Source of the DNA: Rhodobacteraceae bacterium D3-12
Lineage (GTDB): Bacteria > Pseudomonadota > Alphaproteobacteria > Rhodobacterales > Rhodobacteraceae
Reading direction: 5' to 3'
Assembly (NCBI GenBank): GCA_025916135.1
Contig: CP104793.1
Coordinates: 930,001 to 994,000 of the forward strand
Length of the DNA stretch: 64,000 bases
How positions within the stretch are numbered: the stretch's first letter is position 1; each line of letters begins with the position of its first letter. Both the position numbers and the translations under genes were made by a program. The notes beneath the pieces were generated by a model. The model made no database searches and was not told the origin of the DNA. It saw only the letters and a program-made list of their open reading frames with translations. Positions 8,429-15,825 of the stretch are shown piece after piece.

Positions 8429-9110
8429 AGGTACCGTTGGACCGGTCTTCCATTCATGCGCCACAGGTTTGAAGCGTTGCGCCGATTTGCGGCGTTGTGC
8501 CAATGCCCGATCTGTGGATCTCTGTGCGGCCAGCGTGGTCGGCCGCAAGAGACACATTATCCAGTGACTTTTCCGAAAGAAGAAACTTACCCGAAACATT
8601 AAGATAGCAGTCATTCGTGCTGCGTGCAGCATTCGTCGAAGAGGCCTCTTTGATGCCGTTTACTGCGGTTGATCGGATTACATGCAGCCGAAGGTCTGCT
8701 TCACTATATGAAGAAACAATCTTTCGCAGACGCAGCAAATGTCGGTAATCCGCCCCTTGTGTAGATGAACGCGAACGGCCCTTATGTATGTACCGGCTGC
8801 TGTTCGCAAATGGTTTTCTGGCATTTTCTCGGAAGTCGCTCATATGTATTCGGCCTGTTTATCGATACGCGGATCGTGGCCTTGTTGGGGTTACGCACGC
8901 GCCGAAATCTCATTAGCGGACATTCGTTGCAGGTTCGGTTGCTGCGGCGCGGCTTCCCCAAAGCAGACATCTGAACTCGGTGCAGCATCTCGCTCGCCTT
9001 GATGTCCGCTGTGCGGACAAACCCGACTATCAACATCACTTTCCAGAGGTCCGCTTTGCAACTTCTGCATATCCATCGTGCAGTTGAGACCGGTTTTGGC
9101 AGCCTTAATC
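8429..9110. other. Long gene-free stretch with decayed intergenic repeats
   Basis: No open frame here resembles a known protein; the longest (minus strand, 8454-8843) has no family features. Pieces look like the repeat family described at 11814 and 13685. For example, a GCAGACGCAGCAAATGTCGG segment near 8726-8745 matches one near 20636-20655 with few differences, and several AGCGGACATTC or AAAGCAGACATC fragments occur at 8905-8975. It looks like accumulated degenerate intergenic DNA. Confidence 0.5.
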
Positions 9111-9836
9111 TCAGATGTAAGCCGCCATTAGAAAGCATGTCACACCGAAAAAGTTGGAAAACGCTGGGGCCCGTGGCCGCCATTTTTCGATCGTAACAAC
9201 AACCGACAGGCCAAAAATCCAAAATATGTTCATCGCCCCCCCGACATAGAGCAACAACATCAGCGGCGCAGAGGCCATCAGACAATGAGTGCCGAAGTAC
9301 CAGCCTGACATAGCCTCTGAGACGTCATTGCCGTTCGAGCTACATTTGGCTAGTGCAGTCCGTTTCATCGGTAGGAATTGATAAACGCCCGCAGCAGTCA
9401 GAAAAACAACTGAAAGGTTCCCATTGATGCTCCACATCTTCATTCCATGAAACAGCCCAAGCTGTTCCAGAGCGAACTGAAGGCCCGTCGCGGCAAAGCT
9501 GAATACCAGCCAGATTAGGGCGTATTGGAAAAAGAACCGCGTTGACGGCCCGGCTGGAAATCTCCGCGAATGAACATGGATCATTGCTCCCGGCAGCATC
9601 ATGGCAATCATCATCGACCACCACATTCCAACTACAATCAGCACATATTGAGTCGACCAGTTTGTTGCCATGCGTGGAATATCTATAGGCGGAGGCAACT
9701 GCAGAGTGCTCATTGCCCAAATGCTCATTCCTGTGCCTGCTCCTGCCAGAACATAAGTCCAGCAGAAGCAGGCCAGAAGCGTTGGAAATATGAGGGCTGC
9801 CAACTCAGGCGGTTGCCTGGCTTTAGTATGCATCAT
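9111..9836 (-). CDS. DUF2182 family membrane protein
   Basis: A 241-residue protein with about six hydrophobic segments matching DUF2182 (predicted metal-binding integral membrane proteins). Marker motifs are WWSMMIAMMLP near residue 72 and GVYQFLPMKRTALAKC, the family's YQ-x-x-P-x-K-x-x-C-like signature. Its start overlaps the end of the DUF899 gene by 14 bases, so the two are translated together. It ends the GST-DUF899-DUF2182 operon, which is divergent from an HxlR regulator. Function unknown; the pairing with thioredoxin-like and GST genes hints at metal or stress handling at the inner membrane. Confidence 0.8.
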   Translation of the reverse strand: MMHTKARQPPELAALIFPTLLACFCWTYVLAGAGTGMSIWAMSTLQLPPPIDIPRMATNWSTQYVLIVVGMWWSMMIAMMLPGAMIHVHSRRFPAGPSTRFFFQYALIWLVFSFAATGLQFALEQLGLFHGMKMWSINGNLSVVFLTAAGVYQFLPMKRTALAKCSSNGNDVSEAMSGWYFGTHCLMASAPLMLLLYVGGAMNIFWIFGLSVVVTIEKWRPRAPAFSNFFGVTCFLMAAYI

Positions 9837-10527
9837 GGTGTTTCACCCAAGCCATCGGGTTACCACTGGATGGTTCATTTCGACCAGCGGGTGTCATGTC
9901 GAGGTAAGCATAGGCAGCATTGGTGATGTCTAGTCCACGGCCGTAGGTCGAATAGGTGTGATAGATTGAACCGTCGCCGCCTTTTGCGAAAACGCTTGTG
10001 CCATGCATTTCGTCCATTTGAGCAGCTTCAATTTCTTTGAAGTTGTACATCATGGGAGAGTCATCGGGTCGATCTGGATAGAATCCCACATTGAAATCCG
10101 CATTAAATGTGTTTGGCCGCGAAGACACCCATTCAAAGTCCCAACCCATGCGTTTCTTGAAAGAGGTAATCATCGACATAGGCGCGCTCGAAACCGCGAC
10201 AAATGCCGTGTCGCGTTCTGCCAAATGCGGGGCGAGGCCGTTGAAGCTGTCGGCCCAAAAGGAGCAACTGACGCAACCAGCTTTCCATTCGGGTCCATAC
10301 ATAAAGTGGTAGACGATCAGTTGGCTTCGGCTTTTGAACAGATCAGCCAGCTGCACTTCTCCGCCCTCTGTCTCAAAGACGTACTCTTTTTCCAACAGCA
10401 CTCTGGGTAGTGCCATGCGTGCTTTTGTGATTTCGTCCTTTTGTTTGGTATGCGCTTTTTCTTGCTCCAGCAGTGCCCGGCGGGCTTCGAGCCACTCAGC
10501 GCGGGTTACAGTGTTTGGGTGGGTCAT
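9823..10527 (-). CDS. DUF899 family thioredoxin-like protein
   Basis: The protein of about 234 residues matches DUF899, a thioredoxin-fold family with a conserved MYGPEWKAGCVSCSFWAD block whose CVSC is a possible redox pair. I chose the ATG at 10527: GGAG sits nine bases before it, while the ATG at 10542 lacks a ribosome site. It lies 18 bases after the GST gene and overlaps the DUF2182 gene. The enzyme activity is not established for the family. Cytosolic. Confidence 0.85.
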   Translation of the reverse strand: MTHPNTVTRAEWLEARRALLEQEKAHTKQKDEITKARMALPRVLLEKEYVFETEGGEVQLADLFKSRSQLIVYHFMYGPEWKAGCVSCSFWADSFNGLAPHLAERDTAFVAVSSAPMSMITSFKKRMGWDFEWVSSRPNTFNADFNVGFYPDRPDDSPMMYNFKEIEAAQMDEMHGTSVFAKGGDGSIYHTYSTYGRGLDITNAAYAYLDMTPAGRNEPSSGNPMAWVKHHDAY

Positions 10528-10545
10528 AGAATTAGTCTCCATTGG

Positions 10546-11256
10546 TTAGGCAGCGGGCTTGGTTGATTGAGGCGTTTCACCCCAGTGAGGTGGCAGGGTG
10601 GCGGCGATACGGGGATCCTCATTCAGACGAGCCTTCCAGGAGGCTGTGTGAGGGTAGGTCTCTGGAGGGTTCCCAAATCCAAAAGCCGACATCAGTGCGT
10701 GTTTTGTTTCAACGCCGCGTTGAAGCAGTCGAATTTCTGGAAACGCGACCGCATCAGCGGCACTCGGTACATCACCGCCAAGATAGAGACGTCCGTCCGA
10801 CAAGATATCTTCGAGGTATCTACATTCAGCATGGGCCATTTTCGCACCCAGTTGGAGCGCGTCCCGCTCGGTGCTACCCTCGCTTGGCATCGATCCGTCA
10901 CTTGGGAAAACCCGCGATAAAAGCTGGTGGTTTGCCGCGCGCAAGTATTCGCAACACTCCATTGTTATCTGCCAAATTTCACTCGCTTGCGCGGGGGTTG
11001 AGCCAAAGAGCGGGTTTTCTGGATACGCACGATCGAGCCAAGCTAGGATTGCGATCGAATCCCGCACAACACCAGTTTCGGTTTCCAATACAGGGGCCTT
11101 GGCACGCGGACTAATGGCCAAAAACTCTGGACGAAGCTGGTCTTTGTCATCGTTACTGAGTCTGCGAATGTCGGCGGCTAGGTTCTTGAACGTCAGACCC
11201 AGATGCACGCGCCATCCTGTTGGCGCACCGCTGAACAAATGTAAAACAAGCGACAT
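10546..11256 (-). CDS. Glutathione S-transferase family protein
   Basis: The 236-residue protein has an N-terminal thioredoxin-like GST domain (APTGWRVHLGL, then AKAPVLETETGVVRDSIAIL with the glutathione-site PVLE...DS pattern) and an alpha-helical C-terminal domain (GGDVPSAADAVAFPEIRLLQ). Such proteins conjugate glutathione to electrophiles or act on peroxides. It is the first gene of the operon divergent from the HxlR gene, which fits a detoxification response. Substrate unknown. Confidence 0.88.
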   Translation of the reverse strand: MSLVLHLFSGAPTGWRVHLGLTFKNLAADIRRLSNDDKDQLRPEFLAISPRAKAPVLETETGVVRDSIAILAWLDRAYPENPLFGSTPAQASEIWQITMECCEYLRAANHQLLSRVFPSDGSMPSEGSTERDALQLGAKMAHAECRYLEDILSDGRLYLGGDVPSAADAVAFPEIRLLQRGVETKHALMSAFGFGNPPETYPHTASWKARLNEDPRIAATLPPHWGETPQSTKPAA

Positions 11257-11369
11257 TTTTCTCTCTCCTGTTTGCTTAGGAGAGAATTAACTCTATGGTA
11301 TTAAAGCACAAGAAGGCAGAATTTTCGTATATAGTGCGGAAAATGATACTATTGGATAAGGAGACCTCA
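11257..11369. promoter_or_regulatory. Divergent promoter region of the GST operon and HxlR gene
   Basis: This 113-base stretch must hold promoters for both directions. A partial dyad ATAGT-N12-ACTAT lies at 11331-11352, just before the HxlR ribosome site, and AGAGAATTAACTCT lies at 11281-11294. Either could bind the HxlR protein; neither is a strong palindrome. Confidence 0.35.
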
Positions 11370-11723
11370 ATGGCGCTTGACAGAAAAGACGCAGAGAACG
11401 CTGTGCGTGGTGATGAACCATCAGCCCTTTGTCCGATGCCGGACATCGCTCAATTGATTGGTGGCAAATGGAAGCTGATCGTACTCCAGATCCTGATTTT
11501 CCAAGGAACCAAGCGCTTTAATGAGTTGCGTCGTCTGATTGACGGGGTAACACAGACCATGTTGACCAATCAGTTACGCGCGCTCGAGCGGGATGGATTG
11601 GTATCGCGCAAAATCTATGCCGAAGTGCCACCACGGGTCGAATACACCGCGACGCCTCGCGCCATTGCGCTGACAAAAATGTTCCACGCCATGCACGAAT
11701 GGTGGGAATCTGAGCAAAGCTAG
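11370..11723 (+). CDS. HxlR family transcriptional regulator
   Basis: The protein of about 117 residues has a single winged-helix HxlR domain: IAQLIGGKWKLIVLQILI, FNELRRLIDGVTQTMLTNQL and the EYTATPRAIAL wing. The ATG at 11370 follows AAGGAG; the upstream in-frame ATGs lack this. A cysteine sits just before the domain (SALCPMPD), the place used for redox or electrophile sensing in HypR/QorR-type members. It is divergent from a GST-DUF899-DUF2182 operon, so a thiol-based switch over that operon is a reasonable inference. Confidence 0.88.
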   Translation: MALDRKDAENAVRGDEPSALCPMPDIAQLIGGKWKLIVLQILIFQGTKRFNELRRLIDGVTQTMLTNQLRALERDGLVSRKIYAEVPPRVEYTATPRAIALTKMFHAMHEWWESEQS

Positions 11724-12092
11724 ATAGTGTACCAAGGGGGCTTGAATGACCTCTTCCAATATTCGCTTTCGAATGCGACGGACCCTTAACGGCACACTGG
11801 ACCCTAGGCAGTGCAAAGCCGACATTCATGCGTCTTGCAGCATCTGTAGCTTTGGGCTCGAAGCCGACATGCGGCGCTGCGGCACGCGGATCTTGACCTT
11901 GCAGGGCTGAGCGCGACCAACCAGATGACCGCTCTCAGCCCAAAGCGGACCCGTGTCTCATGACCTTGCAGCCGTGGGAGCAAGTGCAGGTCAGGGCGGA
12001 AAGCGGGAATTCGCTGCGCGCTCCTCCAAAGTCGGGACAGCAGGACGATGGGGACCTTGGATGTCTCAGCATGAACGATCGCTCTCTAAAGA
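11724..12092. other. Gene-free stretch containing an intergenic repeat copy
   Basis: No supported gene. It holds the repeat copy at 11814-11883 and further AAAGCGGAC-like pieces near 11940-12020, then runs into the promoter of the XRE-cupin gene. Confidence 0.5.
11814..11883. repeat. Intergenic repeat, copy A
   Basis: This 70-base segment aligns without gaps to 13685-13754. Shared blocks are CAAAGCCGACATTCAT, GCAGCATC, TGGGCTCGAAGC and GACATGCG, separated by diverged stretches of fixed length. Both copies lie between genes. Confidence 0.7.
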
Positions 12093-12134
12093 TTGACATC
12101 ATTTCCGAATCTGGGATATATCCCAAATATGGGA
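12093..12134 (+). promoter_or_regulatory. Promoter with overlapping palindromic operator for the XRE-cupin gene
   Basis: TTGACA at 12093-12098 is followed, after 17 bases, by ATATAT at 12116-12121, a good -35/-10 pair. The -10 is embedded in the perfect palindrome TGGGATATATCCCA (12112-12125). A second dyad, TCCCA-AATA-TGGGA (12121-12134), overlaps it and the start codon. Predicted transcription starts near 12128, one base before the ATG, so the mRNA may be leaderless. Autorepression is inferred. Confidence 0.7.
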
Positions 12135-12689
12135 ATTGAACGCAAATCAGACAACGAGAAGCTTGCCAGTCACTTGCGCAACTTACGTGAAACACACGAT
12201 ATGACACTGGCGGTTCTCGCAGAACGCAGCGGCCTAAGCCGGGCAACACTGTCCCGGATAGAGAACGCCGATGTGAGTCCTACCGCTGAGACGCTTGGGC
12301 AACTCGCAGCAGTCTATGCGCTTCCCATTTCAAAACTCCTGTCACCACTTGAACAAGGATTTCAGCCAGTTCTCAGGCAGGGCGAGCAAAGCGTGTGGCG
12401 CGATCCGACCCACAAGTTCGTGCGGCGCAGCGTGTCACCCTCTAACGGTCGGCTCTCCATCGAATTGATCGATGGCGAGCTGGGTCCCGGACAACTGATT
12501 ACCTATGCTACTCCCGCAATTCCCGGTCAGGAGCATCACGTCTATGTCCTCTCGGGGCAGATGCAAATCACGGTTGACGGCAATGCCCACGACCTGAAGC
12601 CGGGAGACTGCCTCAGATATATCCTTTTCGGCGAGACGATTTTCAAAACCTCAGATGCTTCGTGCAGATATGTGATTGCGCTCTCATGA
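12129..12689 (+). CDS. XRE family regulator with C-terminal cupin domain
   Basis: This protein of about 186 residues has an XRE helix-turn-helix at roughly residues 12-65 (LRETHDMTLAVLAERSGLS, then ATLSRIENADVSPT) and a cupin domain at the C-terminus (EHHVYVLSGQMQITVDG, LKPGDCLRY). Such regulators sense small molecules or metals through the cupin. I place the start at 12129, next to the operator, because the longer frame would read through the promoter. No Shine-Dalgarno sequence precedes it, as expected for a leaderless message. The GNAT and DMT-transporter genes follow in an operon, overlapping or nearly so. Confidence 0.88.
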   Translation: MGIERKSDNEKLASHLRNLRETHDMTLAVLAERSGLSRATLSRIENADVSPTAETLGQLAAVYALPISKLLSPLEQGFQPVLRQGEQSVWRDPTHKFVRRSVSPSNGRLSIELIDGELGPGQLITYATPAIPGQEHHVYVLSGQMQITVDGNAHDLKPGDCLRYILFGETIFKTSDASCRYVIALS

Positions 12690-13219
12690 CCAACCATTCC
12701 CACTACATCATCGAACTCAACGCCGCCGACATCACGATACATGTGGACGATCTCTGCCGTGTGCTGATGGACAGCGTTGCAGGCGGGGCCGCCATCAGCT
12801 TTATGACACCTGTTCCTAAGGCGGATGCCGAGCGTTTTTGGTTGCAGGATGTAGCCACTGCTGTGGAAGGTGGAACCAGACGCTTGTTTGGTGCCATTGT
12901 CGATCAACGACTGGTGGGCACGGTCCAACTGGTCCTCGGCATGCCGCCCAATCAGCCACACCGCGCCGAAATATCGAAAATGATCGTTCATCCTGATGGC
13001 CGCCGCTGTGGCTTGGGTAAGGCTCTCATGAACGAGGCGCTGACGGTCGCCAAACGGATGGGAAAGACGCTCGTGACGCTTGATACGCGCACGGGTGACG
13101 TGGCCGAACCGCTCTATAGAGGGGTCGGTTTCAAAGAGGCCGGTGTCATTCCAGATTTTGCCTTTGATCCGGACGGCGCCAAGCATCATGCAACCACCTA
13201 CATGTATCGGTATCTTTGA
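12686..13219 (+). CDS. GNAT family N-acetyltransferase
   Basis: The 177-residue protein shows the acetyl-CoA-binding GNAT core: EISKMIVHPDGRRCGLGKAL (motif A, the R-x-x-G-x-G/A turn), then LDTRTGDVAEPLYRGVGFKEAG. It transfers an acetyl group to an unknown amine. The ATG at 12686 overlaps the stop of the XRE-cupin gene (ATGA), so it is co-translated. Placed between a cupin regulator and a small-molecule exporter-like gene, it may modify or detoxify the same compound the regulator senses. Confidence 0.88.
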   Translation: MTNHSHYIIELNAADITIHVDDLCRVLMDSVAGGAAISFMTPVPKADAERFWLQDVATAVEGGTRRLFGAIVDQRLVGTVQLVLGMPPNQPHRAEISKMIVHPDGRRCGLGKALMNEALTVAKRMGKTLVTLDTRTGDVAEPLYRGVGFKEAGVIPDFAFDPDGAKHHATTYMYRYL

Positions 13220-13222
13220 CCG

Positions 13223-13681
13223 ATGTCTGTGGTTTCTCTGATCTTCGGTGTGTTGGCGTTTCTGGGAGGCATGCTGGTTGCGGCTCAAGGGCCGATCTAT
13301 GCGCGGTTGGCGGAAGGGCTGGGGCGAAACTATCTTCTCGCCGTATTTCTCGCCTTTGCAACCGCAGCGCTTGTCACAGGGCTCATGGCTTTGGTTACCG
13401 GAAGTCTCCGGGGTCTGAACGCGGCGACACTGGGCGGTTTACCGGTTTGGGCCTGGCTTGGCGGCATGTTTGGTGCCATACACGTGGTCATCTCGATGCA
13501 AAGCATTCCCGTGCTTGGTGTCACACTCTTTCTTGTTATTGTCGTGACTGGCAATCTGGTCGGCGCGGCTCTTTACGATCATGTCGGCGCAATGGGGCTG
13601 ACCGAGCGACCGTTTTCTTTGATCAAAGCATTTGGGCTGGCGCTGGTAGTTTTGGGAGTTGGTATGGTGGCGAGAGCCTGA
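13223..13681 (+). CDS. DMT family transporter (DUF606/YdcZ type)
   Basis: A 152-residue membrane protein with about five hydrophobic helices and little else. It matches the short DUF606 (YdcZ) branch of the drug/metabolite transporter superfamily, with GGMLVAAQGPIYARLAEGLG near the start, PVWAWLGGMFGAIHV in the middle and GNLVGAALYDHVGAMGL. Members are half-size and likely work as dimers. It follows the GNAT gene by three bases, ending the XRE-cupin/GNAT/DMT operon. Substrate unknown; export of an acetylated product is only a guess. Confidence 0.85.
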   Translation: MSVVSLIFGVLAFLGGMLVAAQGPIYARLAEGLGRNYLLAVFLAFATAALVTGLMALVTGSLRGLNAATLGGLPVWAWLGGMFGAIHVVISMQSIPVLGVTLFLVIVVTGNLVGAALYDHVGAMGLTERPFSLIKAFGLALVVLGVGMVARA

Positions 13682-13684
13682 ACC

Positions 13685-13754
13685 CAAAGCCGACATTCAT
13701 ACACAGCGCAGCATCGGTGACTATGGGCTCGAAGCGGACATGCGACTTTGTGGC
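13685..13754. repeat. Intergenic repeat, copy B
   Basis: Aligns without gaps to 11814-11883 over 70 bases, with shared blocks at both ends and in the middle. It begins three bases after the DMT gene stop and sits between convergent genes. Shorter, more diverged relatives appear near 8905, 15645, 18445 and 20600. Confidence 0.7.
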
Positions 13755-13800
13755 GATGTAGACACCTTATCAGGTCGACGCATTCGTCGCTTTCGGCCTG

Positions 13801-14410
13801 TCACGTTGAAAGCAGCATGGCCACCCGATCCGGCACGTCTTGCAGCATCCGCTCACGCGGCCAGCCTGCGCGGCCTTTAAACATATAGCCCTGCCGGATG
13901 TCGAACAGCAACGCGGCCCGCTCTTTCGCGGGAAATGCAGGGGGCAAGCTACCTTTATCGATTTCCCGCTGAAAGCGCGCCGTCAGGCGTGTCTCAGTAT
14001 CTTCAATCGCATCGTCCACCCGCTCAGCCACCCCGTCCACCTGACCGACCGAGGTCACAACGCTGGAGCCCAGAAAACACCCTTTGGCACCGCTTTCATG
14101 CTCTGTCGCCGATCGGATGACCTCGGCCAAAAAAGCACGAAGGGCTGTTTCGATATCCTCTTCGCGCTCCAGCACGACCAGAGGCGTGCAGGCGTCGGAG
14201 GAGCAATAGTGATCGATTGTCTTGAGGTAGAGACCATGCTTGTCGCCGAAGGCCGCATAGAGGCTCGGACCCGTGATCCCCATCGCACTGGTCAGGTCCC
14301 TGCATGCTGGCGCCATCATAGCCTTTTTCCCAAAACACGGCCATCGCCTTTAGCAAAGCCTGGTCATAGTCGAAGGTGCGGGGGCGCCCCATTCTTTTTG
14401 TAGCGATCAA
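13801..14410 (-). pseudogene. TetR/AcrR family regulator, frameshifted in the DNA-binding domain
   Basis: Two overlapping frames join into one TetR protein. The first gives MGRPRTFDYDQALLKAMAVF and KGYDGAS, and the second continues DLTSAMGITGPSLYAAFGDK through the ligand domain to the stop. One extra base, the T at about 14301 on the plus strand, explains the break: without it the joint reads SMRDLTSAMG. The likely start is TTG at 14410, seven bases after AAGGAG, with an ATG at 14392 as the alternative. It is divergent from the peroxiredoxin-like gene, with two near-identical operators between. The indel may be a base-calling error. Confidence 0.85.
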
Positions 14411-14463
14411 TACAGAACTCCTTGACGCGGGCGATTTTTCCGACTTATGTATCGATCAATACA
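14399..14463. promoter_or_regulatory. Pair of TetR-type operators
   Basis: TGTAGCGATCAATACA at 14399-14414 and TGTATCGATCAATACA at 14448-14463 differ at one base and are 49 bases apart. The second lies in a longer dyad with arms TATGTAT and ATACATA. The first covers the proposed TTG start of the TetR gene; the second sits just before the ribosome site of the divergent redoxin gene. The layout fits repression of both genes by this TetR protein. Confidence 0.75.
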
Positions 14464-14481
14464 TATAGGAGGCCCCTCGAA

Positions 14482-15015
14482 TTGACCAGTAGAAAACTTG
14501 CCGCCGGATCGGCTTTTCCGGCGATCACTCTCCCTATGCTCGGCCGTCAGCCGCGCGACATTTCCAGGCCGGGCGACGGCTTTGACTGGATGCTTATCGT
14601 CGTGTATCGCGGCAAGCACTGCCCGCTCTGCACCCGGTATCTGCAACAGCTTAACGACGTACTGCCAGACTTGAACGCTCTTGGCGTGGATGTCGTGGCG
14701 GTGTCCGCCGACAGTGAGACGCGAGCAACGTCCCAGATGGCCGAGGTTTCGCCAGCGTTCGGCGTGGCCTATGGGCTCACTGTGCCCCAGATGCAGGGGC
14801 TGGGACTCTATATTTCTGACCCGCGAAACGGAACCGATGTCGAGGCTCCCTTCGCCGAACCCGGCCTCTTCGTGCTGAACGAAGACCGCGTCCTTCAAAT
14901 CACCGACATCTCGAACGTGCCCTTCGCCCGCCCGGATCTGACCTGGATCGCCAAGGGCATTGGGTTTCGTCGCGGCCCTATGAAAGCCGCGCCTGTCAAC
15001 GGCACCTATGCCTGA
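14482..15015 (+). CDS. Peroxiredoxin-like (AhpC/TSA, redoxin) family protein
   Basis: The 177-residue protein has a thioredoxin-fold redoxin domain: GSAFPAITLPMLG near the start, then YRGKHCPLCTRYLQQLN with a CPLC redox pair, DVVAVSADS and GLFVLNEDRVLQ. Such proteins reduce peroxides or other thiol substrates in the cytosol. I chose TTG at 14482, since AGGAGG at 14467-14472 is nine bases away and the upstream frame runs through the operator. It is followed by an NTF2-like gene and is divergent from a TetR gene. The true electron donor and substrate are unknown. Confidence 0.82.
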   Translation: MTSRKLAAGSAFPAITLPMLGRQPRDISRPGDGFDWMLIVVYRGKHCPLCTRYLQQLNDVLPDLNALGVDVVAVSADSETRATSQMAEVSPAFGVAYGLTVPQMQGLGLYISDPRNGTDVEAPFAEPGLFVLNEDRVLQITDISNVPFARPDLTWIAKGIGFRRGPMKAAPVNGTYA

Positions 15016-15032
15016 TCAAAACGGAGACAACG

Positions 15033-15431
15033 ATGACCGAGAAGACCAAAGAAGCCCTGCACAGCAAAGTGCAGGATCTGATGAAATACGGCACCAGCGC
15101 CAATATGGAAGAACTGGACAAGATCTATCACAATGACATCGTGGTGATGGATCTCAGCATCGACGGCCGCCTTGTCACGCTTGAGAAACAGGGTTTCATG
15201 GCCATGATCAAGGAGTCGTTCAAGGACAAGATCCCCGAAGATTACATGTGGTCGAAAATTCACAGTCTGACGGTGAACGGAGAGCGCGGCCATGTCCTGA
15301 TTTCACGGAAGATCCCTGTGGGGGGGCCGAAAATGCTCATCGACCTCAGCATCGACTTTGTCTTTGAGGACGGACGCTGGCAGGTCACGCGCGAGGTTAA
15401 CTTCAGCCGCCCAGACGCCGAAGCGGCCTGA
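15033..15431 (+). CDS. NTF2-like (SnoaL/DUF4440 type) protein
   Basis: A 132-residue protein with the cone-shaped NTF2-like pattern: an N-terminal helix with LDKIYHNDIVVMDLSIDG, then a beta-rich half (VNGERGHVLISRKI, LIDLSIDFVFEDGRWQVTRE). The family covers small-ligand binders, isomerases and many of unknown role. It lies 17 bases after the redoxin gene and shares its promoter, with a hairpin terminator just downstream. No catalytic residues can be assigned. Confidence 0.75.
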   Translation: MTEKTKEALHSKVQDLMKYGTSANMEELDKIYHNDIVVMDLSIDGRLVTLEKQGFMAMIKESFKDKIPEDYMWSKIHSLTVNGERGHVLISRKIPVGGPKMLIDLSIDFVFEDGRWQVTREVNFSRPDAEAA

Positions 15432-15444
15432 CCCGCGTGTGAAA

Positions 15445-15475
15445 AAGGTCGGCCGTCCACTGAACTGCCGACCTT
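15445..15475 (+). terminator. Hairpin after the redoxin/NTF2-like operon
   Basis: AAGGTCGGC (15445-15453) pairs with GCCGACCTT (15467-15475) around 13 bases, ten-odd bases after the stop. Only a weak T/C stretch follows. Likely the operon terminator. Confidence 0.6.
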
Positions 15476-15825
15476 CACCCCTTTCGCAGCAACTGGGTGG
15501 TGGGCGGTTATCGGTGCGGGCATTTCGTGCGTGGCCACCCCACCTCTCTGACCTGATTGCCACCTTGCTCCTTGGCTATCGGCGCGTTGAACTTGGTGGT
15601 TGTAAAATCGAATAGTTAGGGCGATATTCTAGGTCGCTTTCTGGAAAAGCCGTCATCCATCCATCGCGCAGCACTGATCTAAATAGGCTCAAACCGGTCC
15701 TTAGCTGCGTGATGCAGCAATGTCTGCTTTGCGCGACTTTCCGGCCATTCGCTGCGGTTGCACGAATGGCAGTATCTGGCGCGTTAGAAGTGGCGTCTGG
15801 CGTAATCGTCTTAATCGCAACAGCA
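15476..15825. other. Gene-free stretch with decayed repeat fragments
   Basis: No gene supported. Around 15635-15770 there are fragments resembling the intergenic repeat family, such as CGCGCAGCACTGATC and AATGTCTGCTTTGCGCGAC. The right end runs into the 3' end of the GlxA gene. Confidence 0.4.

Noticed and set aside
8454-8843. 129-codon minus-strand frame in the long gap after the racemase
   Set aside because: No motif, no ribosome site, and it overlaps decayed repeat pieces.
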